Below are positions 36,193-46,270 of a stretch of DNA of 64,000 bases, piece by piece. Under the pieces are notes generated by a model. The model was not told where the DNA came from. It ran no database searches and was given only the letters and a program-made list of their open reading frames with translations. This DNA comes from Niallia taxi (GTDB lineage: Bacteria; Bacillota; Bacilli; Bacillales; Cytobacillaceae): positions 1,784,001 to 1,848,000 of the forward strand of contig NZ_CP102589.1 in the NCBI RefSeq assembly GCF_032818155.1, given 5' to 3'. Positions within the stretch are counted from its first letter, which is position 1; each line of letters starts with the position of its first letter. Both the position numbers and the translations under genes were made by a program.

Positions 36193-37356
36193 ATGAAACG
36201 CATCGCAACAATCTTTTTAAGCATGTTACTATTTGCTTCTGTGCTTGCACCAAGCACACTTGCTGCAGAAAAAAGCAGTGAACTGGTGGACAATGTAAAA
36301 TCAGCTATCCTGATTGACAGAGATACGGGTACAGTGCTTTATGAGAAAAACAGCAATGAAGAGCTTCCGCCTGCAAGCATGACAAAAATAATGACGATGT
36401 TATTAATTATGGAAGCACTTGATCAAGGTAAACTCAAGATTGACGAGAAGATTAGAACAAGTGAACATGCTGCATCAATGGGCGGATCACAAATCTTCCT
36501 TGAGCCCGGTGAAGAAATGACAACAGAGGAAATGCTTAAAGGTATAGCAATTGGTTCTGGTAATGATGCAGCAGTTGCAGTAGCAGAGCGACTTGCTGGA
36601 TCTGAGGAAGCTTTTGTAGAAATGATGAACAAAAAAGCAACTAGTTTAGGATTGAAGAATACTGCATTCAAGAATGTTACAGGCCTTCCTGTTGATGACC
36701 ATTTCAGTACAGCACATGATATGGCCATTATGGCAAAGGAATTATTGAAATATGAAGATATCACGAAATTCACAGGTACATATGAAGCTTACCTTAGGGA
36801 AAATTCAGATAAGAAATTTTGGCTTGTGAATACAAACCGTCTTGTTAAATTTTATCCAGGTGTGGATGGCCTGAAAACGGGCTTTACAAAGGAAGCGAAA
36901 TACTGCTTAACAGCAACTGCTGAAAAGAATGGAATGCGTGTAATTGCTGTTGTTTTTGGTGCGCCAACTTCAAAAGAGCGTAATGCACAGGTAACGAAAA
37001 TGCTTGACTATGCATTTAGTCAGTATGAGACACACCCCGTTTACAAGCGCAATGAAATGATCGGCAAGGTAAAGGTTAGTAAAGGGGAACAAAAACAAGC
37101 TGCGGCAGTTACAAGTGAACCAATCTCCCTGTTAACGAAAAAAGGAGAAAAGGTGGATGACGTGGAGAAAAAAATAACGATGTCTAAAAACCTTAAGGCT
37201 CCGATATTAAAAGGTCAGGAAATTGGTAAGGTTCAGTTCATCAAGGATGGGAAGGTAATTGTAGAAAGTCCGCTTGTTTCTCAAACAGAAATTAAGGAAG
37301 CGGGCTGGTGGACGCTCTTTAAACGAACTGCAGGAATGTTCACAAAAACAGAATAA
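36193..37356 (+). CDS. dacF: D-alanyl-D-alanine carboxypeptidase DacF
   Basis: A 387-residue low-molecular-weight penicillin-binding protein with a signal peptide (cleavage probably after LAPSTLAA), peptidase S11 motifs S62-M-T-K65, SGN (in GSGNDAAV) and KTG (LKTGFTKEA), and a C-terminal PBP5-like domain ending in an amphipathic helix (WWTLFKRTAGMF). It trims pentapeptides in spore peptidoglycan. The start at 36193 has GGAGGG seven bases before it. It sits directly upstream of spoIIAA, as in B. subtilis. Confidence 0.93.
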   Translation: MKRIATIFLSMLLFASVLAPSTLAAEKSSELVDNVKSAILIDRDTGTVLYEKNSNEELPPASMTKIMTMLLIMEALDQGKLKIDEKIRTSEHAASMGGSQIFLEPGEEMTTEEMLKGIAIGSGNDAAVAVAERLAGSEEAFVEMMNKKATSLGLKNTAFKNVTGLPVDDHFSTAHDMAIMAKELLKYEDITKFTGTYEAYLRENSDKKFWLVNTNRLVKFYPGVDGLKTGFTKEAKYCLTATAEKNGMRVIAVVFGAPTSKERNAQVTKMLDYAFSQYETHPVYKRNEMIGKVKVSKGEQKQAAAVTSEPISLLTKKGEKVDDVEKKITMSKNLKAPILKGQEIGKVQFIKDGKVIVESPLVSQTEIKEAGWWTLFKRTAGMFTKTE

Positions 37357-37412
37357 AAAATGTCATCATTCCTGTTTTTTTAGCGAATCAACACTAGTTT
37401 TGTCTTGCTTGA

Positions 37413-37438
37413 AGGAAATGAAGGATTCAAGGTAGAAT
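37413..37438 (+). promoter_or_regulatory. Sigma-H-like promoter of the spoIIA operon
   Basis: AGGAAAT (37413-37419) and GAAT (37435-37438) are spaced as in sigma-H promoters (AGGAWWT, 12-base gap, RNNGAAT), 36 bases before the spoIIAA start. This agrees with sigma-H and Spo0A control of spoIIA. Confidence 0.6.
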
Positions 37439-37473
37439 TGACTCACTAAACCAAATAGAGGAGGCTATGGATA

Positions 37474-37824
37474 GTGAGTCTTAATATTGAGCTGGAAACA
37501 AAAAACAATGTTCTTTGTATTCGTTTAGCAGGGGAATTAGATCATCACTACGCGGAAGAGCTACGCACAAAAGCGACAGAAGCGATAGAGAGCAAAAATA
37601 TTCGCCATATTGTTTTAAACTTAGAGCATTTATCATTTATGGATAGTTCAGGCTTAGGAGTTATCTTAGGCAGATATAAACAAATAAAGCAGTTAGGCGG
37701 AGAAATGGTGATTTGTGCAATCTCCCCGAGTGTACAAAGGTTGTTTGATATGTCTGGCATGTTTAAAATAATGAAGCTGGAAACAAATGAACAATTTGCA
37801 CTTGAAAGATTGGGGGTTGCATAA
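37474..37824 (+). CDS. spoIIAA: Anti-sigma-F factor antagonist SpoIIAA
   Basis: A 116-residue STAS protein. S58 in FMDSSGLG is the residue phosphorylated by SpoIIAB and dephosphorylated by SpoIIE; the unphosphorylated form frees sigma-F in the forespore. The start is GTG, since the nearby ATG is out of frame. The stop TAA abuts the ATG of spoIIAB. Confidence 0.95.
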   Translation: MSLNIELETKNNVLCIRLAGELDHHYAEELRTKATEAIESKNIRHIVLNLEHLSFMDSSGLGVILGRYKQIKQLGGEMVICAISPSVQRLFDMSGMFKIMKLETNEQFALERLGVA

Positions 37825-38265
37825 ATGAGAAATGAAATGCATTTGCAATTCAGCGCACAAAGCCAAAATGAATCCTTTGCAAGGGTAACTGTCGCTGCTT
37901 TTATTACACAGCTTGATCCGACAATGGATGAACTGACGGAAATTAAAACGGTTGTTTCTGAAGCAGTCACAAACTGTATTATACATGGATATGAAAATGA
38001 TCCTGATGGAATAGTTTATATTTCTGTCATAATGGAGGATTCCTTCATTGATTTGACTATCCGTGATGATGGTAAAGGAATTATGGATGTGGAAGAAGCA
38101 AGACAGCCGTTATTTACGACAAAGCCTGAATTAGAAAGATCCGGAATGGGATTCACCATCATGGAAAATTTTATGGACGAAATTGACGTGCATTCTAGCC
38201 CAGAAAATGGAACTGAGATCCGCCTGCGTAAGCATTTAATAAAGAGCAAAATGCTAAGCAATTAA
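37825..38265 (+). CDS. spoIIAB: Anti-sigma-F factor and serine kinase SpoIIAB
   Basis: A 146-residue GHKL kinase with N box ([14 protein letters not shown]), DDGKGI and the [12 protein letters not shown] lid region. It holds sigma-F inactive with ATP bound and phosphorylates SpoIIAA. It is the middle gene of the spoIIA operon with no gap to spoIIAA and 12 bases to sigF. Confidence 0.95.
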   Translation: MRNEMHLQFSAQSQNESFARVTVAAFITQLDPTMDELTEIKTVVSEAVTNCIIHGYENDPDGIVYISVIMEDSFIDLTIRDDGKGIMDVEEARQPLFTTKPELERSGMGFTIMENFMDEIDVHSSPENGTEIRLRKHLIKSKMLSN

Positions 38266-38277
38266 GGAGAATCGCTT

Positions 38278-39033
38278 ATGGATGTGGAGGTAAAAAAGGA
38301 GAAAGAAACGTATTTAAAAGACCATGAAGTGAAGGAGCTTATTAAAAGAAGCCAAGATGGCGATCAGTCAGCTAGAGATACAATAGTCCAGAAAAATATG
38401 CGCCTTGTATGGTCCGTCGTGCAAAGATTTTTGAACAGAGGTTATGATCCTGATGACCTGTTTCAAATCGGCAGTATCGGGTTGCTTAAATCGGTCGATA
38501 AATTCGATTTAAGCTATGATGTGAAATTCTCGACGTATGCAGTACCGATGATTATCGGCGAAATTCAACGCTTTATTCGTGATGACGGCACAGTGAAGGT
38601 GAGCCGCTCCTTAAAGGAATTGAGCAATAAAATCAGGAAAGCAAAAGATGAGCTCTCCAAACAGTATGGACGGACACCGACTGTCGGAGAGATCTCAGAG
38701 CATCTTGATATTCCGCCAGAAGATATAGTGTTAGCGCAAGAGGCTGCAAGAACACCTTCTTCTATTCATGAAACAGTATATGAAAACGATGGCGATCCTA
38801 TAACCCTTCTTGACCAGATTGATGATGGCAATGAGGGGAAATGGTTCGATAAAATCGCCTTGCAAGAAGCGATTAGGGAGCTTGATGAACGAGAAAGGCT
38901 AATTGTGTACCTCCGATATTATAAAGACCAGACACAATCGGAGGTTGCGACAAGGCTGGGAATTTCACAAGTACAAGTATCGCGGCTTGAGAAAAAGATA
39001 TTACTACAAATGAAAGAGCAGATGGATATTTAA
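38278..39033 (+). CDS. sigF: RNA polymerase sigma-F factor
   Basis: A 251-residue sigma-70-family factor for early forespore transcription. Region 2 (LVWSVVQRFLNRGYDPDDLFQIG and the FSTYAVPMIIGEI part), region 3 (GRTPTVGEISEHL) and region 4 helix-turn-helix (TQSEVATRLGISQVQVSR) are all intact. GGAG precedes the ATG. The gene end is part of a terminator hairpin that separates spoIIA from spoVA. Confidence 0.95.
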   Translation: MDVEVKKEKETYLKDHEVKELIKRSQDGDQSARDTIVQKNMRLVWSVVQRFLNRGYDPDDLFQIGSIGLLKSVDKFDLSYDVKFSTYAVPMIIGEIQRFIRDDGTVKVSRSLKELSNKIRKAKDELSKQYGRTPTVGEISEHLDIPPEDIVLAQEAARTPSSIHETVYENDGDPITLLDQIDDGNEGKWFDKIALQEAIRELDERERLIVYLRYYKDQTQSEVATRLGISQVQVSRLEKKILLQMKEQMDI

Positions 39034-39051
39034 ATCCATCTGCTTTTTTTT
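39017..39051 (+). terminator. Terminator overlapping the sigF stop codon
   Basis: Perfect 11-bp stem AGCAGATGGAT/ATCCATCTGCT with the stop codon in the 6-base loop and T8 after it. Confidence 0.85.
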
Positions 39052-39150
39052 ATGGAATTATTACCAATTATCTTCCCACTAATAAATTACCACTTTCATG
39101 CAAATACTACCATCATCACAAAAACATTAGATGTTAGGATGTGAACATGA

Positions 39151-39771
39151 ATGGCTGAGACGGTTTATATTCGGATGAGAAATCGTATCGAAAAAAGATT
39201 GAATGAGGATGTGCTGCTGCAAGATTTAGCACAAGTGATTGCTGCTGATGCTCTAATGGAACAATTGGAAGCAATGGTCATTTACCGTATTTCAGAGGGT
39301 GACCGAAATATCATTGTCATTGACAGCACAAGAATTATAAAAGCAATCCGCAGCATCAACCAAGACTTGGAGATACAGATTATCGGCCCTGCACAAACCA
39401 TCATTGAAGTCATCCTCAAAAAAAAAGAAGCATCAATACCGCTTTTTTTGCTAGTTTGGCTGCTTCTTTTTATTGGATCTGCTCTGACTATTATGAACTT
39501 TCATGAAGATGTTAGTATGCAAGCAGTTCATCAAAAGCTGTATAAAATCATTACAGGAAAAGAGGTAGAAAAGCCTCTTATATTTCAAATTCCCTATAGC
39601 TTAGGTTTAGGCTTGGGGATGATTATCTTCTTTAATCATGTATTTAAAAAGCGTTTTAACGAAGAGCCAAGCCCCCTGGAAGTAGAGGTTTTCTCCTATC
39701 AGCAAGCTTTGGATCAATATGTGATCATGCATGAGAATAAAGAAAGCATGAAAAAACTAGATGATCATTAA
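39151..39771 (+). CDS. spoVAA: Stage V sporulation protein AA
   Basis: A 206-residue protein with a soluble N-terminal half (residues about 1-95) and two transmembrane helices (about 97-117 and 147-166). SpoVA proteins form the spore inner-membrane channel for dipicolinic acid. It overlaps spoVAB by 11 bases. A sigma-G promoter is expected upstream, but only a weak candidate is visible (GCAAA near 39100, CATTAGA at 39125). Confidence 0.9.
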   Translation: MAETVYIRMRNRIEKRLNEDVLLQDLAQVIAADALMEQLEAMVIYRISEGDRNIIVIDSTRIIKAIRSINQDLEIQIIGPAQTIIEVILKKKEASIPLFLLVWLLLFIGSALTIMNFHEDVSMQAVHQKLYKIITGKEVEKPLIFQIPYSLGLGLGMIIFFNHVFKKRFNEEPSPLEVEVFSYQQALDQYVIMHENKESMKKLDDH

Positions 39772-40180
39772 GATACTTGTTGTGCTTTTTATCGGGGCGG
39801 CTTGGGGTATTACAGTCGGAGCTGGTTATGTTGCCTTTTTGACCGTATTTGGCATCATACCGAGACTCACCCAACTAACAAAAACAGGCAGTAAGATTCA
39901 CTCCTATGAGTGGTCAGTTGTCTGTGGTGCAGTTTGCGGTACGTTTTTATTTTTAAGAGAACCTTCCTTTTCCATTTCGTCCTTTATCCTAATTGTGATG
40001 GGTCTTGCAGGAGGCATTTATATTGGCATGATAGCTGCTGCTCTAACAGAAGTATTGAATGTTTTTCCGCTTTTAGCAAAAAGGGTGGGCATGGATGATC
40101 GGCTTCTCGTTTTGATGATGGCGCTGGTTTTTGGCAAAATCTTCGGCTCTCTGTTTCATTGGATGTATTTTGCACCGTAG
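39761..40180 (+). CDS. spoVAB: Stage V sporulation protein AB
   Basis: A 139-residue membrane protein with about four helices (residues 3-30, 47-66, 70-95, 110-135). It overlaps spoVAA by 11 bases. In B. subtilis spoVAC, spoVAD and spoVAEb follow; here the next gene is spoVAEa, 35 bases away, so those three are missing from the operon. Confidence 0.9.
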   Translation: MIIKILVVLFIGAAWGITVGAGYVAFLTVFGIIPRLTQLTKTGSKIHSYEWSVVCGAVCGTFLFLREPSFSISSFILIVMGLAGGIYIGMIAAALTEVLNVFPLLAKRVGMDDRLLVLMMALVFGKIFGSLFHWMYFAP

Positions 40181-40215
40181 GACAAGCAAGATGCTAAAAA
40201 GAAAGGAAAATGCAG

Positions 40216-40788
40216 ATGGGTACAAAAAGAAAAGTCATTTTGATAACAGATGGAGACGAATATGCCAGAAGAGCTGTGGAAATGGTGGCAAAGGAAGTTG
40301 GGGGCCGCTGTATATCCATGTCATTTGGCAATCCATCAAGCCATAGCGGTCCTGAAATTTTGAGCTTAATAAAAAAAGCAAAACAAGATCCTGTATTAGT
40401 AATGTTTGATGACAGCGGTTATGTTGGAGAAGGGGCCGGTGAGACAGCGTTAAAATACATAGCGGCACATAAGGATGTTGAGGTGCTTGGGGTAATCGCT
40501 GTTGCGAGCAGGACAAGAAGAGAAGAATGGACAAGAATTGATGTAGCAATTGACCAAGATGGCAACCTAACTCCATACGGGGTTGATAAGCTAGGTATTC
40601 CAGAATATGAGATAGGAAGAATGAGCGGTGATACAGTTTACAGCCTTGATAGTCTTCATTTGCCATTGGTTGTTGGTATCGGCGATATAGGCAAGATGGG
40701 AAAACGTGATTCCTATGAAAAAGGTGCACCTATTACACGAAAAGCAGTGGAATATATTTTAGAAAGAAGTGGTTTTTATGAGCAATGA
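40216..40788 (+). CDS. spoVAEa: Stage V sporulation protein AEa
   Basis: A 190-residue soluble protein ([17 protein letters not shown] near the start, [30 protein letters not shown]) typical of SpoVAEa, a component of the spoVA operon whose role in germination is poorly defined. The ATG at 40216 is preferred to that at 40210 because AAGG at 40203-40206 is then at normal distance. It overlaps spoVAF by 11 bases. Confidence 0.88.
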   Translation: MGTKRKVILITDGDEYARRAVEMVAKEVGGRCISMSFGNPSSHSGPEILSLIKKAKQDPVLVMFDDSGYVGEGAGETALKYIAAHKDVEVLGVIAVASRTRREEWTRIDVAIDQDGNLTPYGVDKLGIPEYEIGRMSGDTVYSLDSLHLPLVVGIGDIGKMGKRDSYEKGAPITRKAVEYILERSGFYEQ

Positions 40789-42280
40789 AACAAAGGGTAA
40801 GGAAACAAAGAGCGATGAAACAAAAGAAATGACGACCATTTATAAAAAGCTAACAGATGTTGAGAAGTACATGCAGGATCGGGTTGGTTTAGGCGTAAGC
40901 TTTGATCTTGGAGTAAGGAAAATCTCTGTACTCCACCATGAAGTAAATGTTTACTATGTTAACGGGTTAGTTGATAGTGTGATTATTTCCAATCTTTTAG
41001 AACAGCTGTTGTTTTTAAATGATGAGGAACGGGTTCAGCAATCAGAAGATTTCTTCAAAATTATTGAAAATCAGCTTGTTCATCATCAAGTGAAGCCGCT
41101 TGAAAAAATGGACGAACTTGTGGATCAGGTGTTATCAGGACTTATTGTCGCAGTAATGGAAGGCTATAATCAAGGACTTGCCATTGATGTGCGGAGCTAT
41201 CCTGGCAGAACCCCGCAAGAACCAGATACAGAAAAAGTAATCAGAGGCTCAAGGGATGGCTTTGTTGAAAATATTATTATCAATACAGCTATCACAAGAA
41301 GAAGAATCCGTGATGAGCGGCTGAGGTTTGAAATCTTGAAGGTCGGCGAACGCTCAAAAACAGATGTGGCGATAGGCTATATTAGGGACATTGCTGACCC
41401 TGACCTTGTAGACATTATTAAAAAGGAATTAGAGAATATTGACGTTGATGGTATATCAATGGCAGATAAGACAATTGAGGAATTTTTGCTAAAGCAAGGC
41501 TATAATCCATATCCGCTCGTGCGATACACAGAAAGAGCTGACGTTACTGCCAATCATTTGCTTGAGGGGCATGTAGTTATTTACGTGGATACATCACCGA
41601 GTGTTATTATTACACCAGCTACCTTTTTTCATCATCTGCAGCATGCTGAAGAATATAGACAAGCTCCGATGGTTGGGACATTTGTACGCTGGGTCCGTTT
41701 TATTGGTGTCTTAGCATCCTTGTTTTTTTTGCCAATGTGGTTTCTTGTCACACTTGAGCCATCACTGCTGCCGGAGAACCTGGCTTTTATTGGACCGACT
41801 GAACGCACCCATTTACCAATAATTGTTCAGCTGTTTATTGCTGACTTTGGTTTGGAATTCTTACGGATAGCAGCCATTCATACGCCAACACCACTTTCGA
41901 CCGCAATGGGCTTAGTTGCGGCAGTTATGATTGGGCAAATTGCCATCGATGTCGGTTTGTTCGTGCCAGAAGTCATATTGTACGTATCTGTTGCTGCAAT
42001 TGGCAATTTCGCAACCCCGAGCTATGAGTTGGGTATTGCTAATAAGCTGGTGCGATTTATGCTGTTGATTTTAGTTGCGATATTCCATACGCCAGGCTTC
42101 GTTGTCGGCTGTACATTGTATGTTTTGTTTTTAGCAAGCTTGCGTACATTGAATGTTCCGTATTTATGGCCATTCATCCCGTTTTATCCGAAGGCATTTT
42201 CTAATATCCTAATTCGCAGAACGGTTCCAGGAAGTAAATTGAGACCGAGCCATGCTCACGTACAAGATCGGAACAAATAA
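40778..42280 (+). CDS. spoVAF: Stage V sporulation protein AF (GerA-family)
   Basis: A 500-residue protein related to GerAA-type germinant receptor A subunits. The large soluble N-terminal part (about residues 1-290) includes [16 protein letters not shown], and the C-terminal part has several membrane helices (about 300-325, 345-365, 385-480). It modulates germination in the spore inner membrane. The ATG at 40778 is chosen over GTG at 40769. A strong hairpin follows, before lysA. Confidence 0.92.
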   Translation: MSNETKGKETKSDETKEMTTIYKKLTDVEKYMQDRVGLGVSFDLGVRKISVLHHEVNVYYVNGLVDSVIISNLLEQLLFLNDEERVQQSEDFFKIIENQLVHHQVKPLEKMDELVDQVLSGLIVAVMEGYNQGLAIDVRSYPGRTPQEPDTEKVIRGSRDGFVENIIINTAITRRRIRDERLRFEILKVGERSKTDVAIGYIRDIADPDLVDIIKKELENIDVDGISMADKTIEEFLLKQGYNPYPLVRYTERADVTANHLLEGHVVIYVDTSPSVIITPATFFHHLQHAEEYRQAPMVGTFVRWVRFIGVLASLFFLPMWFLVTLEPSLLPENLAFIGPTERTHLPIIVQLFIADFGLEFLRIAAIHTPTPLSTAMGLVAAVMIGQIAIDVGLFVPEVILYVSVAAIGNFATPSYELGIANKLVRFMLLILVAIFHTPGFVVGCTLYVLFLASLRTLNVPYLWPFIPFYPKAFSNILIRRTVPGSKLRPSHAHVQDRNK

Positions 42281-42365
42281 AATCCAATAAAAAGAGGATT
42301 GAGAATTGGGTATATTTATGATACATTTGTTTAATCAAGTAGGCTGTTAAATAAATTGGACGGTA

Positions 42366-42410
42366 AAGCAGACAGTTCGAAAGATGAACTGTCTGCTTGT
42401 TTCTTATTTT
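42366..42410 (+). terminator. Terminator between spoVAF and lysA
   Basis: Perfect 13-bp stem AAGCAGACAGTTC/GAACTGTCTGCTT, 7-base loop, then a T-rich tail. Confidence 0.75.
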
Positions 42411-42456
42411 CATCTTAGCCTTTAGTATCTATCTTAGGGAGAATCGAGGGGGATAT

Positions 42457-43782
42457 ATGCATTATTATGGAACTTCTAGTGTGAACGAAGCTGGGCATTT
42501 GGAGATTGGCGGCGTTGATACAGTAAAAATAGTCGAAGAATTCGGAACACCAGTATATGTATATGATGTTGCGCTTATTAGAGAAAGAGCGAGAGGGTTT
42601 AAGGATACATTTGCAAAACGCGGAATCCCTGCGCAAGTTGCTTATGCAAGTAAAGCATTTTCAACAATTGCGATGGTTCAGCTTGCCAATGAAGAGGGGC
42701 TGTCTCTTGATGTAGTATCCGGCGGAGAGCTTTATACGGCAATTGCCGCAGGATTCCCTATGGAGAGAATTCACTTCCACGGCAATAATAAAAGCAAAGA
42801 AGAGCTATTGATGGCAATAGAGCATAATATTGGCTGTATCGTAGTAGATAATTTTTATGAGCTGACACTATTGCAAGAGCTTTGCGAACAGAAAAACAGC
42901 AAGATGGCGATTCTACTTCGTGTAACACCTGGAATTGAAGCACATACACATGACTACATCCTGACAGGACAAGAGGATTCTAAATTTGGATTTGGTCTGC
43001 AAAATGGACAAGCAGAGGAAGCCTTGCTTAAAGCAATGGATTCTCCAAATCTAGAGCTGTTAGGGCTGCATTGTCATATCGGCTCGCAAATCTTTGAAAC
43101 AACAGGTTTTGTTCTTGCTGCCAAAAAGATAATCGATACGCTTCATCAATGGAAACAGGCCCATGGCTATGAAACGAAGGTTCTCAACCTTGGTGGAGGA
43201 TTCGGTATCAGATACACAAATGAAGATCAGCCTATTCAGCCATCAGAATATGTCGAAGAGATTATTACAGAAGTTGAGAAGAATATGAAGCAGTTCGGCA
43301 TGAATATGCCTGAAATTTGGATTGAACCTGGCCGTTCTCTTGTTGGAGATGCTGGGACAACTCTTTATAAAATCGGATCTAGAAAAGAAGTTCCGGACGT
43401 TCGCCAATATTTAGCAATTGATGGCGGCATGACAGATAATATTAGACCTGCACTTTATGATGCTAAATATGAAGCTGTGTTAGCGAATAAACCTTTGATG
43501 GAAGCGGAAGAAACCGTGTCAATTGCAGGTAAATGCTGTGAGTCCGGAGATATGCTTATTTGGAACCTGCCATTGCCAAAAGCAAATGATCAAGATATTT
43601 TAGCAGTGTTTTGTACAGGAGCATACGGATATTCGATGGCGAATAATTATAATCGCATCCCAAAACCTCCAGTAGTGTTTGTTGAAAATAAAGAAGCTGT
43701 CCTTGTTGTTAAAAGAGAGACTTATGAGGACATCGTGCGTCTCGATTTGCCACTTAAGGAAAAAGCATCGTTGAAAAAATAA
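42457..43782 (+). CDS. lysA: Diaminopimelate decarboxylase
   Basis: A 441-residue PLP enzyme that makes lysine from meso-diaminopimelate. PLP lysine in VAYASKAFST, HCHIGSQI, the phosphate-binding GGGFGIRY, EPGRSLVGDAG and the C-terminal CESGDML are present. The ATG at 42457 follows GAGGGGG; the upstream frame crosses the preceding terminator. No lysine riboswitch is seen in the short leader. lysA after spoVAF is the usual Bacillus order. Confidence 0.95.
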   Translation: MHYYGTSSVNEAGHLEIGGVDTVKIVEEFGTPVYVYDVALIRERARGFKDTFAKRGIPAQVAYASKAFSTIAMVQLANEEGLSLDVVSGGELYTAIAAGFPMERIHFHGNNKSKEELLMAIEHNIGCIVVDNFYELTLLQELCEQKNSKMAILLRVTPGIEAHTHDYILTGQEDSKFGFGLQNGQAEEALLKAMDSPNLELLGLHCHIGSQIFETTGFVLAAKKIIDTLHQWKQAHGYETKVLNLGGGFGIRYTNEDQPIQPSEYVEEIITEVEKNMKQFGMNMPEIWIEPGRSLVGDAGTTLYKIGSRKEVPDVRQYLAIDGGMTDNIRPALYDAKYEAVLANKPLMEAEETVSIAGKCCESGDMLIWNLPLPKANDQDILAVFCTGAYGYSMANNYNRIPKPPVVFVENKEAVLVVKRETYEDIVRLDLPLKEKASLKK

Positions 43783-43786
43783 AATA

Positions 43787-43819
43787 AAAGGAAGTGCTTT
43801 TTAGCACTTCCTTTATTTG
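43787..43819. terminator. Bidirectional terminator between lysA and ypuA
   Basis: Perfect 12-bp stem AAAGGAAGTGCT/AGCACTTCCTTT with a TTTT loop and flanking A/T runs. Confidence 0.85.
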
Positions 43820-43821
43820 TA

Positions 43822-44688
43822 TTAAGTGAAAAACGATTTAATAGCATCTACAATACTTGCGAAAAATTCCTTCACTTTTGCAAGAAATCCTTGCCCTTCC
43901 TCGCTTTCAATAAAAGCATTGAATTTATCCTTTGCGTCCTGCAGCTGATCACCAACTTGATTCCAATTGATATCCAAATCTTTTAGTTTATTGAAGAAAT
44001 CCATTAATGTCTGTTTTTGGGCATCTGTTAAAGTAATGTTTAAGTCGTTTGCAGCATCATCAATAATTTTTTGAAGCTCTGCATCAGTTGACGGCTTGTT
44101 TTCGGCTATCTTTTCTTTGATTTTTGCCATTAAGGCGGAAGCTTTATCTGTACCGATTTCCTCCCCAAGATTAGCAGTTTCCACCATTTCCTCGTTGGCA
44201 GCCTGCTTTACTTCTTCAGGTATTTTAGTGTCTGTGGATACCTCGTATGCTTTAATAATTCCAGTGAGTGCTGCTGTTCCTGAAACCTGTATTGGTGCTG
44301 TCACATAAATGTCTGCATCTTTAACACCAGCTGTAATAAGTGCATTGATGTACATTTCATCTGTAACCCAATTAATGTTTTTTGTTTTTACATTTATTCC
44401 GCTTCCAGCATCTGCAATTGTTATCGCAGAGGAAGAAATAGCTTTTGTGCCAATTAATCGTTTCGATATGTAGCTTCCTAAATATTTATGTTCTTCTTCA
44501 TTTGTCACAGTAATGATTTCTGCATCATCAGGGGCCTTCATTTCGGTTAACAGCAATTTTTTCTGTTCCTCTGTCAGGTTTGCTCCTAACGTAATAATCA
44601 TATCGCCTGTAGCTGCATCTGCAAATGCGCGAATAGGGAGCAGAAGCAAAAGTGATAAGACTAGCACAGCCCATTTTTTTCTGTTCAT
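43822..44688 (-). CDS. ypuA: Secreted DUF1002 protein YpuA
   Basis: A 288-residue exported protein: signal peptide with cleavage likely after AFADA, then a DUF1002 domain (GDMIITLGANLTEEQKKLLL, ISSSAITIADAGSG, VTAPIQVSGTAALTG), and a C-terminal amphipathic stretch. Function is unknown. Sequence and position next to lysA match B. subtilis YpuA. The start at 44688 has AGGAGG seven bases upstream. Confidence 0.9.
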   Translation of the reverse strand: MNRKKWAVLVLSLLLLLPIRAFADAATGDMIITLGANLTEEQKKLLLTEMKAPDDAEIITVTNEEEHKYLGSYISKRLIGTKAISSSAITIADAGSGINVKTKNINWVTDEMYINALITAGVKDADIYVTAPIQVSGTAALTGIIKAYEVSTDTKIPEEVKQAANEEMVETANLGEEIGTDKASALMAKIKEKIAENKPSTDAELQKIIDDAANDLNITLTDAQKQTLMDFFNKLKDLDINWNQVGDQLQDAKDKFNAFIESEEGQGFLAKVKEFFASIVDAIKSFFT

Positions 44689-44770
44689 CTGTGTTCCTCC
44701 TAATGTAGTTCTATGCATATAGACGTGCCGATCAATAAAAAAGTTTCCTTATCCCCTTAAAAACGCCTAT

Positions 44771-45028
44771 TTGGTGAGATTTTCCTTAGCTATTATAATC
44801 GAAAAGATGTGAAATAAAAATAGTAGCTGAATCAATTGTTTTAGCATACTATTATAGTGAGAGATGCTATATGGAATATTTCCAATCAATAGGGAAAAGG
44901 ACACAGAATTTCTAATGTTACTTTATCCTTATAATATTTTCATTGAAGATTATCCATAATTTATGTATGATAGTATCTATAACAGGTTTCGCCAAAGTAA
45001 GCTAAATTATGCTATATGGCGATTTTTT
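44771..45028 (+). ncRNA. Candidate small RNA or ribT leader (promoter plus terminator, no clear ORF)
   Basis: TTGGTG (44771-44776) and TATAAT (44794-44799) are exactly 17 bases apart. About 190 bases later TCGCCA/TGGCGA (44989-44994 and 45017-45022) forms a stem followed by T6. Between them the longest plausible ATG frame with any ribosome-site support is about 14 codons. The transcript could be a small RNA or an attenuated leader of ribT, which begins at 45136. Purely a sequence inference. Confidence 0.35.
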
Positions 45029-45126
45029 CATACTAGTTCCGGTTTCTTCATATTTAGAATAGAATATTGTTTGGAAACAATCCATTATGGGAAAACTTAC
45101 AGGTAAATATGCTTTAATAATAATGA

Positions 45127-45504
<378 letters not shown>

Positions 45505-45510
45505 TAAATA

Positions 45511-45545
45511 AGCCCCTAACCAGAAAAGTGGTTAGGGGTTTTTTG
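45511..45545. terminator. Terminator after ribT
   Basis: Perfect 10-bp GC-rich stem CCCCTAACCA/TGGTTAGGGG with T6. Confidence 0.9.
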
Positions 45546-45553
45546 CTGTTAAA

Positions 45554-46075
45554 CTAATCAATGCGGTTTTTCCGCTCCTCGATGGCAGCGGTTCTTTCAT
45601 TTATTACTTCTGTTCTGTCTCGTGTCAAATGACGATGGATTATATCATCCAATGGAATGCGAGAGGACTGCCACTCCATTCCAACAGATTGACACCATTT
45701 CACACATTCCAGCTCTAAGGTTTTAGCATTGATTGGCAGACTGAAAGGAATGTAGGCTAGTTGATTCCTAATATCTAGCTGTCTTTGATCCATTCTTTCG
45801 AGCAATAATGCCTTATCAAGTCCGAAGTCATTCCAGTTCCAGTCACCGTGCCGAAACATGCTGGTTGCTTTCTCTAATGTTTTACCGGCACCACGAAAGT
45901 TTCCCCGACGATGGTGATAGCAGGATACAGCTAAAAGGATAAAGGCAACCCAAATAGAGTCTTTATTGCCAGGGTCAACCTCCTTCCAATATTCCTCTAG
46001 AATTTCGTGGCACTCAAAAAAATCCTGATCTCCATGGAAATGCCCCAAATACTCAATATATTCATGTGGATACAC
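45554..46075 (-). CDS. ypuF: DUF309 protein YpuF
   Basis: A 173-residue helical protein with the DUF309 core HFHGDQDFFECHEILEEYWKE and AVSCYHHRRGN; the conserved His and Glu residues suggest a metal site, but no function is established. Three in-frame non-ATG starts lie close together (GTG 46081, TTG 46078, GTG 46075); the last gives MYPHEYIEYL, like the B. subtilis protein, 9 bases from AAGGAG. Position between ribT and scpA is conserved. Confidence 0.8.
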   Translation of the reverse strand: MYPHEYIEYLGHFHGDQDFFECHEILEEYWKEVDPGNKDSIWVAFILLAVSCYHHRRGNFRGAGKTLEKATSMFRHGDWNWNDFGLDKALLLERMDQRQLDIRNQLAYIPFSLPINAKTLELECVKWCQSVGMEWQSSRIPLDDIIHRHLTRDRTEVINERTAAIEERKNRID

Positions 46076-46270
46076 CAACACTTGCTCCTTTCCAAACGAA
46101 ATAGCTAATAATTATTATACTGTGTCTAAAGGAAGACATAAAAGTCTTCTAATCCGCTTATTTAATCACTTGGTATAATTTATTATTGGATAACTTTGTC
46201 GAATCATCTATACTTATACTAGCATAGGAAAGACTTAGATGTTATTTTATTAGGATTTTGGTGAGATATA

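Noticed and set aside
39099..39131. Sigma-G promoter for spoVAA
   Set aside because: The best candidate (GCAAA, CATTAGA) has poor matches and a 20-base spacer; I do not list it as a feature.
42281..42456. Lysine riboswitch before lysA
   Set aside because: After the upstream terminator only about 50 bases remain, too short for an L box, and no conserved core is visible.
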